Shown in pieces: positions 16,609 through 25,311 of a stretch of 64,000 nt of DNA. Below the pieces are notes generated by a model. The model ran no database searches. It was given only the letters and a program-made list of their open reading frames with translations, and had not been told where the DNA came from. The DNA is taken from the NCBI RefSeq assembly GCF_052116145.1, contig NZ_JBQKLQ010000001.1, positions 806,001-870,000 of the forward strand, read 5' to 3'. The translations under genes were made by a program, and so were the position numbers. The stretch comes from Fundicoccus sp052116145 (GTDB lineage: Bacteria > Bacillota > Bacilli > Lactobacillales > Aerococcaceae). Positions within the stretch are counted from its first letter, which is position 1; each line of letters starts with the position of its first letter.

Positions 16609-18810
16609 TTAAGATTTAATACGTGATACGTCGTAAACGTCCGGAATGCTTCTTAATTTAGACATTAAATTATCTAATTGATCCGTATTTGAAATAGCAA
16701 CCTTAATCACCACGACTGCTGTGCTATTGGCATCCACTTTTCCGTTAACATTACGTAGGTTTTTGACGGTATGATTGACCACATGCAGAATGTCATTAAT
16801 CATACCCGAACGGTCGAAACCAGTGATTGATAATTCTGTTTCATACTCTGTCGAAAGTTCTTCTTGTGTTTCCCACTCGACATGAATGGTACGTTGCTTT
16901 AGATCAGGTTCACTCTGTAAGTTTGTACAGTCTTTGCGGTGAACGGAAATCCCTCGACCGCGTGTAATATAACCGACAATTTCATCACCAGGTACAGGAC
17001 TACAGCAACGGCTGAGACGAATCATTAGATTAGCGACGCCTTCAACTACAACGCCACTTTCGTGTACAGTACGGCTACCACTTGAGTTTGCTGGGTTTTC
17101 TTTTGAAATAGCAGCCGTTTGTTGCTTGTCATTTTCTCTTTCCGGTGTAATTCCTAAGAAGTTTAAAACGGTTGTCGCAGATAATTCACCCAAACCGACA
17201 GCTGCATATAAATCAGTTAAACTATTAAAGTTGAATCGTTCTAATAAATTTTTCTCATTTTGCTTCTTGGTAATTAATTTAATACTCGCATTATTATCTT
17301 TTAAATCTTTTTCTAGTGTTTGTTGTCCTCGTTCTGCGTTTTGATCACGGTCTTTTAGTTTAAAGAAACGCTTGATTCTGTTACGCGCTTTACTTGTTTG
17401 CGTAAAACTTAACCAATCGCGACTTGGACCATTTGAACTTGGATTCGTTAAAATTTCAACAATATCCCCATTTTTTAATTTATAATTTAAGGGTGCAATG
17501 TTTCCATTAATTTTTGCTCCAATTGTTTTGTTACCAATTTCCGAGTGAATATGGTAGGCAAAATCAATCGGACCCGCACCGTTAGGTAATTCAAACACGT
17601 CCCCTTTTGGAGTAAAAATATACACTTGATCCTTGAAGATATCTTCTTTTACAAAGTTCATAAATTCGCTAGCGTCTTGAGCTTCATCTTGAAGTTCTAC
17701 AAGGTCTCTAAACCAATTTAATTGTTTTTGAATGTTATCTTTGCTTTGAATCTTTTCAGTTTTACCCTCTTTATAAGCCCAGTGAGCAGCAACCCCGTAC
17801 TCAGCGACCTCGTGCATCTGGAAGGTTCTTATTTGAATCTCTACTGGTTTACCGTATGGACCAATAACTGTCGTATGAATCGATTGGTACATATTGGCTT
17901 TAGGCATTGCAATATAATCTTTGAAACGTCCGGGCATTGGCTTCCATTTCGTATGAATCGCACCTAAAACAGCATAGCAATCCTTAATCGTGTTAACTAA
18001 TACTCGAATCGCAAGTAAATCATAGATATGATCAAAGTCTTTATTTTGGTCGACCATTTTACGGTAGATTGAATGAATATGCTTCGGACGGCCATAAACT
18101 TCTGCTGAAATTTCTAACTCTTCCACTGCTTCATCAATATCTACGATCGCTTCTCGGATATATTTCTCTCTTTCGTCACGTTTACTGTCCATCAAACGGA
18201 CAATTCGATAATACTCACTTGGATTAATATAGCGCAAAGCGATATCTTCTAATTCCCACTTAATTAAATTCATACCAATACGATCAGCTAAAGGCGCATA
18301 AATCTCAATGGCTTCTTGCGATTTTTCGATTTGTTTACTTTCTTTTTGGAACTTTAATGTTCGCATATTGTGTAAACGGTCAGCGAGCTTTACCATGACA
18401 ATTCGAATATCTTTAGCCATGGCTAACAGCATTTTACGGTGATTTTCAGCTAGCGCTTCTTCTTTGCTTTGAAACTTGAATTTACCTAATTTAGTTACTC
18501 CGTCGACTAAAAGTGCAACAGTTTCAGAAAACTCTCGTTTAATATCTTCTAAAGTATATTCCGTATCTTCCACCACATCATGAAGAAAACCAGTTGCTAC
18601 AGTATCAGGATCCATTTGGAGTTGCGCCAAAATACCAGCCACTTGAATTGGATGGATAATATACTCCTCACCTGATAAACGTACTTGCCCTTCATGTGCA
18701 TTCGTAGCAAAGTCGAGTGCTTTCTTTACATATTTTGTATTTTTTTCATTCATATAACCTGCACAAATATCTATAACCTCTTGTGCCGTTAATTCTTGAT
18801 TACGAGCCAT
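16609..18810 (-). CDS. rel: Bifunctional (p)ppGpp synthetase/hydrolase Rel
   Basis: This is the stringent-response enzyme that makes and degrades (p)ppGpp. Domains in order across 733 residues are HD hydrolase (about 40-190, with L-H-D-V-V-E-D-T), synthetase (about 235-350, with H-S-I-Y-R-K-M and Y-Q-S-I-H-T-T), TGS (about 390-455), helical/zinc-finger region with S-R-C-C-S-P-V-P-G-D (about 600-610) and a C-terminal ACT domain. Both catalytic domains look intact, so it should be bifunctional. It is in an operon with dtd. Confidence 0.96.
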   Translation of the reverse strand: MARNQELTAQEVIDICAGYMNEKNTKYVKKALDFATNAHEGQVRLSGEEYIIHPIQVAGILAQLQMDPDTVATGFLHDVVEDTEYTLEDIKREFSETVALLVDGVTKLGKFKFQSKEEALAENHRKMLLAMAKDIRIVMVKLADRLHNMRTLKFQKESKQIEKSQEAIEIYAPLADRIGMNLIKWELEDIALRYINPSEYYRIVRLMDSKRDEREKYIREAIVDIDEAVEELEISAEVYGRPKHIHSIYRKMVDQNKDFDHIYDLLAIRVLVNTIKDCYAVLGAIHTKWKPMPGRFKDYIAMPKANMYQSIHTTVIGPYGKPVEIQIRTFQMHEVAEYGVAAHWAYKEGKTEKIQSKDNIQKQLNWFRDLVELQDEAQDASEFMNFVKEDIFKDQVYIFTPKGDVFELPNGAGPIDFAYHIHSEIGNKTIGAKINGNIAPLNYKLKNGDIVEILTNPSSNGPSRDWLSFTQTSKARNRIKRFFKLKDRDQNAERGQQTLEKDLKDNNASIKLITKKQNEKNLLERFNFNSLTDLYAAVGLGELSATTVLNFLGITPERENDKQQTAAISKENPANSSGSRTVHESGVVVEGVANLMIRLSRCCSPVPGDEIVGYITRGRGISVHRKDCTNLQSEPDLKQRTIHVEWETQEELSTEYETELSITGFDRSGMINDILHVVNHTVKNLRNVNGKVDANSTAVVVIKVAISNTDQLDNLMSKLRSIPDVYDVSRIKS

Positions 18811-18949
18811 TAGCTTTCATCCTTTACTACAATGTAATTACCAGTTATTATACACTACAATGCTTTTTAAATACAAACATTGTTTCACCAGTCTTTTAAG
18901 GACTCCCGATGATAGATAAACAACCTTGGGTATTTATTGTTAAACATTC

Positions 18950-18996
18950 AAAAAACTGACTGCATCACTCTTAAATAGAGTCTGACACAGCCAGTT
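18950..18996 (-). terminator. Terminator after deoC
   Basis: On the minus strand an imperfect stem of about 17 bp (AACTGGCTGTGTCAGACTC against GAGTGATGCAGTCAGTT) is followed by six T, just downstream of the deoC stop. Confidence 0.75.
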
Positions 18997-19036
18997 CGTC
19001 ATATTATAATTAAAATAATATTTTTTTATCAACTAA

Positions 19037-19714
19037 TTAGTAGTTATCGTCGCCCGTTAGGTCAGCTGGTTTTTGTGTCACAATGGCAATACCTTTAGAA
19101 GCGCCAATACGGGTAGCTCCAGCTTCAATCATCGCTATCGCTTCTGCATAGTTAGATACACCACCACTTGCTTTCACGCCTAAGTCTGCTCCTACAGCTT
19201 TACGCATTAACGCAACATCTTCAAGTGTCGCTCCACCCGTCGAAAATCCTGTTGACGTTTTAACAAAGTCAGTACCAGCGCGTTGAGCAGCTTGTGATGC
19301 TAGTGTTTTCTCTTCATCATTTAGTAATGATGTTTCAATAATTACTTTAACGATCACATGGTCAGGCATTGCTTCAACAACCGCGCGAACATCACTCTCT
19401 ACAGTCTTCCAGTCACCTGCTTTTGCAGCACCAATATTGATAACCATGTCAACTTCAGTCGCTCCAGCTTCTACTGCTTGTTTAGCTTCGAAAACTTTAA
19501 CGGCCGTAGTATTCGCTCCTAGAGGAAAGCCAATTACCGTACAAATCTTCACATCACTGTTGCCTAAAGCCATTTTAGCCACTGGAATGTGAACTGGATT
19601 GATACAGACTGACATGAAGTTATAGTCAACTGCCTCTTGACATAATGTTTCAATTTGGGCAACCGTCGCATCTGCTTTTAACAATGTGTGGTCAATATAT
19701 TTACTTAGTTCCAT
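19037..19714 (-). CDS. deoC: Deoxyribose-phosphate aldolase
   Basis: DeoC splits 2-deoxyribose-5-phosphate into glyceraldehyde-3-phosphate and acetaldehyde in deoxynucleoside breakdown. The 225-residue TIM barrel has the Schiff-base lysine K152 in V-K-T-S-T-G-F and the second lysine K181 in V-K-A-S-G-G. It has its own ribosome site and terminator. Other deo genes are not nearby. It follows rsmE on the same strand after a 32-bp gap and may be co-transcribed. Confidence 0.96.
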   Translation of the reverse strand: MELSKYIDHTLLKADATVAQIETLCQEAVDYNFMSVCINPVHIPVAKMALGNSDVKICTVIGFPLGANTTAVKVFEAKQAVEAGATEVDMVINIGAAKAGDWKTVESDVRAVVEAMPDHVIVKVIIETSLLNDEEKTLASQAAQRAGTDFVKTSTGFSTGGATLEDVALMRKAVGADLGVKASGGVSNYAEAIAMIEAGATRIGASKGIAIVTQKPADLTGDDNY

Positions 19715-19746
19715 TTTAATACCTCTTCCATTTAATTAATCTATTT

Positions 19747-20520
19747 CTAGTATACTTTATCTAATTCAAGAGCAAAACTCAAGGCACTTAAAAAATAGAT
19801 TGGCGCTGTTTCGGCTCGTAATATTCTTGGCCCTAAACTACACGCTATAAAACCTGCTGCTTCCAATCGTTCAACTTCTTGGGGCTCCAAACCGCCTTCA
19901 GACCCAAATACAATCAAGATATTCTGATTGCTTTTGATGCTGTTGATTATCTGTACTAATTGCGAGTGTTGCCCTTCTTTTGCTGTTTCTTCATAAGCAA
20001 TGAGCTTGATATCATAATCTGAACTCGCTTGAAGCAATTGTTCCATCGTGTGTAATGACGTAATTTTAGGAACCATTAATCGATGACTTTGCTCGGCAGC
20101 TCCTTTAGCAATTTTGGCTAAACGATCAATCTTAGCGTCGGCCTTTTTGCCGTTCCATTTTACAACATCCCTTTTCAAAGCCAGTGGCATAAACTCGCTC
20201 ATACCACATTCTGTTGCCTTTTGAACAATCATTTCAATCTTATCATTTTTAGACAAACCACACGCAATCGTCACTTTCACTGGCAATTCAACTGAATTAA
20301 AAGTATCTTTTTCGATTCTTATGATTGAAAGTGTGGCTTGTCCATCCATGTTATCAACCAATTCAGCCAGGTAACTTAAGCCATCTTCACTTACTACTGT
20401 TATTTTAGTGCCTAATTGAGCGCGCATGACATTCAGAAAATGATGACTATCCTCTTGACTTAAAGTGACCAGTTCACCAATGTCAACTTGTAACCTATTT
20501 AGAAAATAATGTTGCATCAA
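19747..20520 (-). CDS. rsmE: 16S rRNA m3U1498 methyltransferase RsmE
   Basis: RsmE is a SPOUT-fold methyltransferase acting on U1498 of 16S rRNA. The 257-residue protein starts with a PUA-like domain (Q-H-Y-F-L-N-R). It ends with the knotted SAM site seen as I-V-F-G-S-E-G-G-L (about 205-213) and L-G-P-R-I-L-R-A-E-T-A (about 229-239). Its start overlaps the prmA stop by four bases (ATGA), indicating coupled translation. Confidence 0.95.
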   Translation of the reverse strand: MMQHYFLNRLQVDIGELVTLSQEDSHHFLNVMRAQLGTKITVVSEDGLSYLAELVDNMDGQATLSIIRIEKDTFNSVELPVKVTIACGLSKNDKIEMIVQKATECGMSEFMPLALKRDVVKWNGKKADAKIDRLAKIAKGAAEQSHRLMVPKITSLHTMEQLLQASSDYDIKLIAYEETAKEGQHSQLVQIINSIKSNQNILIVFGSEGGLEPQEVERLEAAGFIACSLGPRILRAETAPIYFLSALSFALELDKVY

Positions 20521-21467
20521 ACTTCACGTTCCTTTTGAGTAACATAGCCTAACCAGCCTTTTAACCAAGTTTTCTGAATTATCATCCAACCTTTTTCTTT
20601 TAAAACCTTTTCTAATTTTTCGCCTTGTTCTTCAAGAATACCTCCTAAAATTAAGTAGCCCTCATCTGTCAATAATACTTTTGCATCGTCTAACATATTG
20701 ACTAATATATGTGGCAGAATATTTGCAACAATGACATCCGCTTCATCTTTGACACCAACTAAAAGGTCATTCACACTAAAGCTTAATGGACTTAAGTCGG
20801 CTGTTTTTTGGTAGGCCATATTCTGTACGGCGCTTTCTATCGCTTGTGGATCTAAATCATAACCTTTAACCATTGAGGCACCGAACGCTAATGCCACAAA
20901 TGCTAAGATACCAGAACCCGTTCCTACATCAAGCACACGGTCTCCACTACGCATAAACATCTCGAGGCCTTGAACACCTAATTGTGTCGTTGGGTGGTTG
21001 CCTGTTCCAAATGCTAAGCCTGGATCCAGTCGAATCACTCGCTCATCCGCTAGACCTTCATACTCTTGCCACATAGGCACTATTTTAACAAAACGACTGA
21101 CATCTTGGACTTCATAATGTTGCATCCAATTTTGTTGCCAGTTTTCATTTTCAATTTCTGATAACTTAATACGATAAAGAACTGATTGAACAGCCTCTTT
21201 CACTGCCAGTTCGAATGCCTCTAAATCGATCATACGTTCTTGAGAAAAATATCCCACCACTTCAGTATCACGATTCAACAATTCCTCAGGAATCTCTTGA
21301 GGAATTTCACCAAATAAATCTGGATGATTTTCTAAATAGCCAAATGCATAATTAACCTCTGTACCTTCTGCTTCAATTTCTAATAATAAATAACTCAACC
21401 AATCAATCAGTTGGGTATCAAGTGAAGCAACTGTGACAGTTAGTTTCTGCCAACTCTTATTTGTCAA
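20517..21467 (-). CDS. prmA: Ribosomal protein L11 methyltransferase
   Basis: PrmA trimethylates ribosomal protein L11. The 316-residue protein has an N-terminal substrate-binding domain and a C-terminal class I SAM domain with R-L-D-P-G-L-A-F-G-T-G-N-H-P-T-T and V-L-D-V-G-T-G-S-G-I-L-A, followed by the N-I-L motif (V-A-N-I-L-P-H). It sits between the DUF3013 gene and rsmE. Confidence 0.95.
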   Translation of the reverse strand: MTNKSWQKLTVTVASLDTQLIDWLSYLLLEIEAEGTEVNYAFGYLENHPDLFGEIPQEIPEELLNRDTEVVGYFSQERMIDLEAFELAVKEAVQSVLYRIKLSEIENENWQQNWMQHYEVQDVSRFVKIVPMWQEYEGLADERVIRLDPGLAFGTGNHPTTQLGVQGLEMFMRSGDRVLDVGTGSGILAFVALAFGASMVKGYDLDPQAIESAVQNMAYQKTADLSPLSFSVNDLLVGVKDEADVIVANILPHILVNMLDDAKVLLTDEGYLILGGILEEQGEKLEKVLKEKGWMIIQKTWLKGWLGYVTQKEREV

Positions 21468-21497
21468 TTAAAATTCTCCTTCTCTTAGTCAATAGGT

Positions 21498-21992
21498 TCA
21501 ATTTGTTTTCGGAAAGAACACTTGACTTTCACTATAACGTGATGTGTTGATTAAACTTTCTCTTAATTTATTGAATTCATCTTCATTCCAAAAAACATTA
21601 AAGCGCGTTTCTTCTGTTTGTCTCATAAATTCACGCCATTTAAGTGGGACTTCAGCTGTTAAAATTTTCAAATACTTTATAATCGCAATTAATTCTCCAT
21701 ACATAATGCCTCTATCGGAATTAACTGGGACGGTTGTTATATAATGTTTCGCTTCAACTTTTACTAAATCTTCATCGTAGATAAGGACCCTCACTTCAAA
21801 AGGCACCTCATCATTTTTATAAACATTCTGGTAGACATCTTGTAAAACAAACTGATTAGAGTTATCTAATTGAAATTGGAAAATAATTTCTAGATAGTGG
21901 CGCTGTTCTTGCCATTCTATGCCCCATTCGCAATGAAAATAATTTTCTTGAATTAACTTATCGACGACCATTAAAATGTTGTTACGTTCCAT
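21498..21992 (-). CDS. DUF3013 family protein
   Basis: This 164-residue, acidic, probably cytoplasmic protein has no signal or membrane segment. The start M-E-R-N-N-I-L-M-V-V-D-K-L-I and the W-G-I-E-W pattern near residue 25 resemble the DUF3013 family, which in lactic acid bacteria lies next to prmA, as here. Function is unknown. It starts the DUF3013-prmA-rsmE transcription unit. Confidence 0.75.
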   Translation of the reverse strand: MERNNILMVVDKLIQENYFHCEWGIEWQEQRHYLEIIFQFQLDNSNQFVLQDVYQNVYKNDEVPFEVRVLIYDEDLVKVEAKHYITTVPVNSDRGIMYGELIAIIKYLKILTAEVPLKWREFMRQTEETRFNVFWNEDEFNKLRESLINTSRYSESQVFFPKTN

Positions 21993-22340
21993 TTTATTTC
22001 ACCTACTTTGCATTAATATTATGAATGACTAAACCATAAAATTCAATCAGAAACTCCCATTTTCTTCTATACTTCACGACTTCTATTGATAATACGAGCT
22101 TTCACTTGCAAATAAGAACAGATATTCGCTTTTAAAATAATATTACGCATGTCATAATGAATAATACAGAGCTAAATCTTAAAAAGCTTTAAATACTTAC
22201 ATTTTCTTTTGATAATTGGGAAGAATAATAGTAAACTGTAATAGTTGCTAATTAGCATCCTTTACAGGAAGCTAAATTAGATTGAAATAGAGGTTTGATG
22301 TTTCATATAATTCATGACAAAAACTTACGAGGTGACTGAA
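21993..22340. other. Intergenic region between divergent DUF3013 and gpsB
   Basis: About 350 bp, AT-rich, with no gene visible. It contains a candidate gpsB promoter (22209-22237) and the ribosome site GAGGTGA just before 22341. Confidence 0.6.
22209..22237 (+). promoter_or_regulatory. Candidate gpsB promoter
   Basis: TTGATA, a 17-base spacer and TAAACT on the plus strand, about 100 bp before gpsB. Confidence 0.4.
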
Positions 22341-22697
22341 ATGGCTGAAAAAAACTTAACAGCAAAAGATATATTACAAAAAGAATTTACCAAAACCATG
22401 CGTGGTTATAATACTGCAGAAGTTGATGAGTATTTAGATAATATTATTCGCGACTACGATTCATACCAAAAAGATGTTGTTTACTTAAAAAATGAAAACG
22501 AACGTTTAATCAGTAAAGTGGATGAATTAACGAAACAATTAGCACTGGCTAAGAAAAATGTTCCAAATACACCTGGTAGTGGCGTGACTAACTTTGATAT
22601 CTTAAAACGTTTATCTAATTTAGAAAAACATGTTTTTGGTTCAAAGATTAATAACACTGATAACACCATTGATTACTCAGAAGTAACAAAGTATTAA
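22341..22697 (+). CDS. gpsB: Cell-division protein GpsB (DivIVA-like)
   Basis: GpsB coordinates septal and peripheral peptidoglycan synthesis with class A PBPs. The DivIVA-type N-terminus reads A-K-D-I-L-Q-K-E-F-T-K-T-M-R-G-Y-N (8-24), then E-V-D-E-Y-L-D. A coiled coil spans about 35-75, and a short C-terminal trimerisation segment ends the 118-residue protein. A longer in-frame ATG at 22314 exists, but the ATG at 22341 has GAGGTGA before it and matches the family start. It lies immediately upstream of rnpB. Confidence 0.93.
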   Translation: MAEKNLTAKDILQKEFTKTMRGYNTAEVDEYLDNIIRDYDSYQKDVVYLKNENERLISKVDELTKQLALAKKNVPNTPGSGVTNFDILKRLSNLEKHVFGSKINNTDNTIDYSEVTKY

Positions 22698-22717
22698 GCT
22701 AATAATTAAATAATTAG

Positions 22718-23092
22718 TGAGTTTCAGATAATCGCGGTTAAACTAGATTTAGCTGAGGAAAGTCCATGCTCGCACAAGCTGAGATGCTTGTAGTGTTCGT
22801 GCTCAGCGAAACAATAAGCTGAGGTAGTACAATTGTGCTAACGGCGAAGAAACCATCTAAGGCGAAAGCTATGATGCAGTACTTCCTAAGGTGCCACAGA
22901 GACGATACTTATTGGAAACAGTAAGTTTGGAACGGGTAAACCCCTCGAGCGAGCAACCCAAACATTTGGTAGGGGCACTTTTTCAACGGAATTAAACGGA
23001 GAAAGAGACAAGAAATTGTAGATAGATGATTATCCTTTTGTTACGACGCCTATTCGTAACAATTGACAAAACATGGCTTATCGAAACTCACT
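22718..23092 (+). ncRNA. rnpB: RNase P RNA, type B
   Basis: This is the catalytic RNA that matures tRNA 5' ends. The ends AGTGAGTTTC and GAAACTCACT pair as helix P1. Conserved core elements are visible: GAGGAAAGTCCATGCTC near 22755, the ACAGAGACGA region near 22898, and GGAACGGGTAAACCC near 22930. Length of about 375 nt and the layout are those of Firmicutes type B. A terminator follows directly. Confidence 0.95.
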
Positions 23093-23102
23093 ATTAGGCA
23101 TT

Positions 23103-23130
23103 AAAAGACTCTGTTTCAGAGTCTTTTTTA
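23103..23130 (+). terminator. Terminator of rnpB
   Basis: AAAAGACTCTG-TTT-CAGAGTCTTTTTT is a perfect hairpin with a T-run, right after the RNase P RNA. Confidence 0.93.
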
Positions 23131-23196
23131 TTGGATTTTTCACAAGTTTTTAAGCATACTATTCCTAAAAATAACACATTATGAAAGGAGTCTTTT

Positions 23197-24336
23197 ATGA
23201 AGACTTATTCGCTTATCGCAACAGTTGCTGCAGGTATTGAATCACTTGTTGCAAATGAATTAAAAGAACATGGCTACAAAACAGAAACTGAAAACGGACG
23301 CGTCCGTTTTGAAGGAAACGCTCGTGACATCGCATTCACTAACTTATGGTTAAGAACAGCAGACCGTATTAAAATTTCTTATGGAGAATTTACTGCCAAA
23401 TCGTTCGAAACACTATTTGATCAAACGTACGCCCTACCTTGGGAAGATATTCTTCCACTGGATGCAGAATTTCCAGTTAGTGGTAAATCAGTTAAGTCGA
23501 CACTTTTCAGTGTGCCAAACTGTCAACGTATCGTTAAAAAAGCAATCTCAAAACGTTTGATGGACTACTACCACCGTCGTCAACATTTACCTGAAACGGG
23601 TGCTCTATACCCGATCGAAGTATCGATTTTAAAAGATCATGTTATTTTAAGTTTAGATACTACTGGTTCAAGTTTATTTAAACGTGGTTACCGTATGGAC
23701 AAAGGCGGCGCGCCACTAAAAGAAAATATGGCAGCCGCTTTAGTAAAATTAACTACATGGCGTCCGGATCGTCCTTTATATGACCCTACTTGTGGATCTG
23801 GAACCATCTTGATTGAGGCTGCATTAATCGGTCACAACATCGCTCCAGGTTTAAATCGCGAATTTTCTGCTGAACAATGGACAATGTTGAATCCAGACGT
23901 TTGGCCAATTGTCCGTCAAGAAGCTCGTGAAGCCATTGATCATGATATCGAATTAGATATTTACGGGACAGATATTGATCACCGAATGATTGAAATTGCC
24001 AAAGCTAATGCCAAAAAGGCTGGTGTTGGTGACAGTATCCACTTCAAACAAATGCAATTAAAAGACTTTACAACTGAAAAGGAATTTGGCATTTTAATTT
24101 CTAATCCACCTTACGGTGACCGACTACTCGATGAAGAAGAAGCTCACGAAATTTACCGACAAATGGGCGACATCTACCGCGCCATGCCGACATGGAGTAA
24201 ATATATTTTAACAAGTGATGAGACCTTTGAACAACATTATGGTGCCCGCGCAACTAAGAAACGTAAATTATATAATGGTGCTTTAAAAGTTGATTATTAC
24301 CAATATTGGGGAATTAGAAAGAAACGAAACGACTAA
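23197..24336 (+). CDS. THUMP-domain class I rRNA methyltransferase (YpsC/RlmL N-type)
   Basis: This predicted 23S rRNA guanine-N2 methyltransferase has 379 residues. An N-terminal ferredoxin-like/THUMP region (about 1-155) is followed by a SAM-binding domain. Motif I is D-P-T-C-G-S-G-T (about 192-199), the N4/N2-type catalytic motif N-P-P-Y-G is near 305, and a G-T-D-I-D motif lies between. A strong GAAAGGAG site precedes the ATG. The gpsB-rnpB-methyltransferase order is common in Firmicutes. Confidence 0.9.
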   Translation: MKTYSLIATVAAGIESLVANELKEHGYKTETENGRVRFEGNARDIAFTNLWLRTADRIKISYGEFTAKSFETLFDQTYALPWEDILPLDAEFPVSGKSVKSTLFSVPNCQRIVKKAISKRLMDYYHRRQHLPETGALYPIEVSILKDHVILSLDTTGSSLFKRGYRMDKGGAPLKENMAAALVKLTTWRPDRPLYDPTCGSGTILIEAALIGHNIAPGLNREFSAEQWTMLNPDVWPIVRQEAREAIDHDIELDIYGTDIDHRMIEIAKANAKKAGVGDSIHFKQMQLKDFTTEKEFGILISNPPYGDRLLDEEEAHEIYRQMGDIYRAMPTWSKYILTSDETFEQHYGARATKKRKLYNGALKVDYYQYWGIRKKRND

Positions 24337-24412
24337 TGCTAGCCCGCTTGACCAAATCTTATGTGTAACAGAAGTCAATTGAATAAACGCGATAAGTGAA
24401 TTATCCTATTTT

Positions 24413-24440
24413 GCCCCTTTTCTTTGATTAGGGGTTTTTT
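24413..24440 (+). terminator. Terminator after the methyltransferase gene
   Basis: CCCCTTTT and AGGGG with a short loop followed by six T on the plus strand. The stem is short but the T-run is good. Confidence 0.65.
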
Positions 24441-24495
24441 GTTTTACTTACGAATAGCGGACTTTTTTCCTGCCTCAGGCATTCCTCCCATAAGT

Positions 24496-24524
24496 AAAAG
24501 CCCAGTCCTTTTGAACTGAGCTTT
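24496..24524 (-). terminator. Terminator after the amino-acid ABC operon
   Basis: On the minus strand AAAGCTCAGT pairs with ACTGGGCTTT around an 8-base loop, with a short T-run, just past the stop of the ATPase gene. Confidence 0.6.
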
Positions 24525-24534
24525 CTCCTATTGA

Positions 24535-25287
24535 TTAACTTATACTCGCATTCGTCGCTTCAAAACCACGAATAAATTGACGCGTCCGTTCATTTTGTGG
24601 ATTCTCAAAAATCTGAGTTGGACTTCCTTCCTCCGCAATTCTTCCTTGATCTAAAAAGATAATATGGTCAGACACTTGTTTGGCAAAATTCATTTCGTGA
24701 GTGACAAGTAACATTGTCGTTTTCTCATGTGCGACTTGCATAATCAAATCTAAAATACCGCCCACTAACTCAGGATCCAAGGCTGACGTCGGCTCATCAA
24801 ATAAAATCACTTCAGGTTCAATCGCTAAGGCTCTAGCAATCCCAACCCTCTGTTGTTGCCCTCCGGATAACTTATTCGGATAATAGTTCATGCGACTCTT
24901 CATCCCAACAATTTCTAAATAGTGTTCAGCGATCGGTTTGGCCTCGGCCAAGGTCATCTTTTTGACCATCAATAAGTTTTCCATCACGTTTTCTAAAGCG
25001 GTTTTCTTAGAAAATAACGCATAGTTTTGAAAGACCATCGCAGTTTGCCGTCTCAAAGCTAAAATCTCCTGTTGGCTAATTTGCTCGACCTGCTTAACGG
25101 TTTCACCAATTTGAATCAACCCTTTATCGGCTGGCTCAAGAAAGTTTACTGTTCGTAATAAAGTGGATTTACCAGACCCACTCGAGCCAATGATCGTTAA
25201 GACATCTCCCGTCGCAACTTCTAAATTGATATTTTTTAAGACTTCATTTTTATTAAATGATTTGGACCAATTCTCTAATTTTAACAT
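24535..25287 (-). CDS. Polar amino-acid ABC transporter ATP-binding protein
   Basis: This is the ATPase subunit of an amino-acid importer (250 residues). Walker A G-S-S-G-S-G-K-S is at about 33-40, the Q-loop V-F-Q-N-Y-A-L-F near 85, the ABC signature L-S-G-G-Q-Q-Q-R near 140, Walker B V-I-L-F-D-E-P-T-S-A-L-D near 160, and the switch histidine in L-V-T-H-E-M. The pattern is that of the GlnQ/HisP (PAAT) family. It follows the three-SBD permease after a 24-bp gap and surely works with it. Confidence 0.95.
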   Translation of the reverse strand: MLKLENWSKSFNKNEVLKNINLEVATGDVLTIIGSSGSGKSTLLRTVNFLEPADKGLIQIGETVKQVEQISQQEILALRRQTAMVFQNYALFSKKTALENVMENLLMVKKMTLAEAKPIAEHYLEIVGMKSRMNYYPNKLSGGQQQRVGIARALAIEPEVILFDEPTSALDPELVGGILDLIMQVAHEKTTMLLVTHEMNFAKQVSDHIIFLDQGRIAEEGSPTQIFENPQNERTRQFIRGFEATNASIS

Positions 25288-25311
25288 GTTATTCTCCTTT
25301 GGCTCATTCTC

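Noticed and set aside
22718..23092. Possible tmRNA or other structured RNA
   Set aside because: Conserved core sequences and the P1 ends are those of type B RNase P RNA; there is no tRNA-like end.
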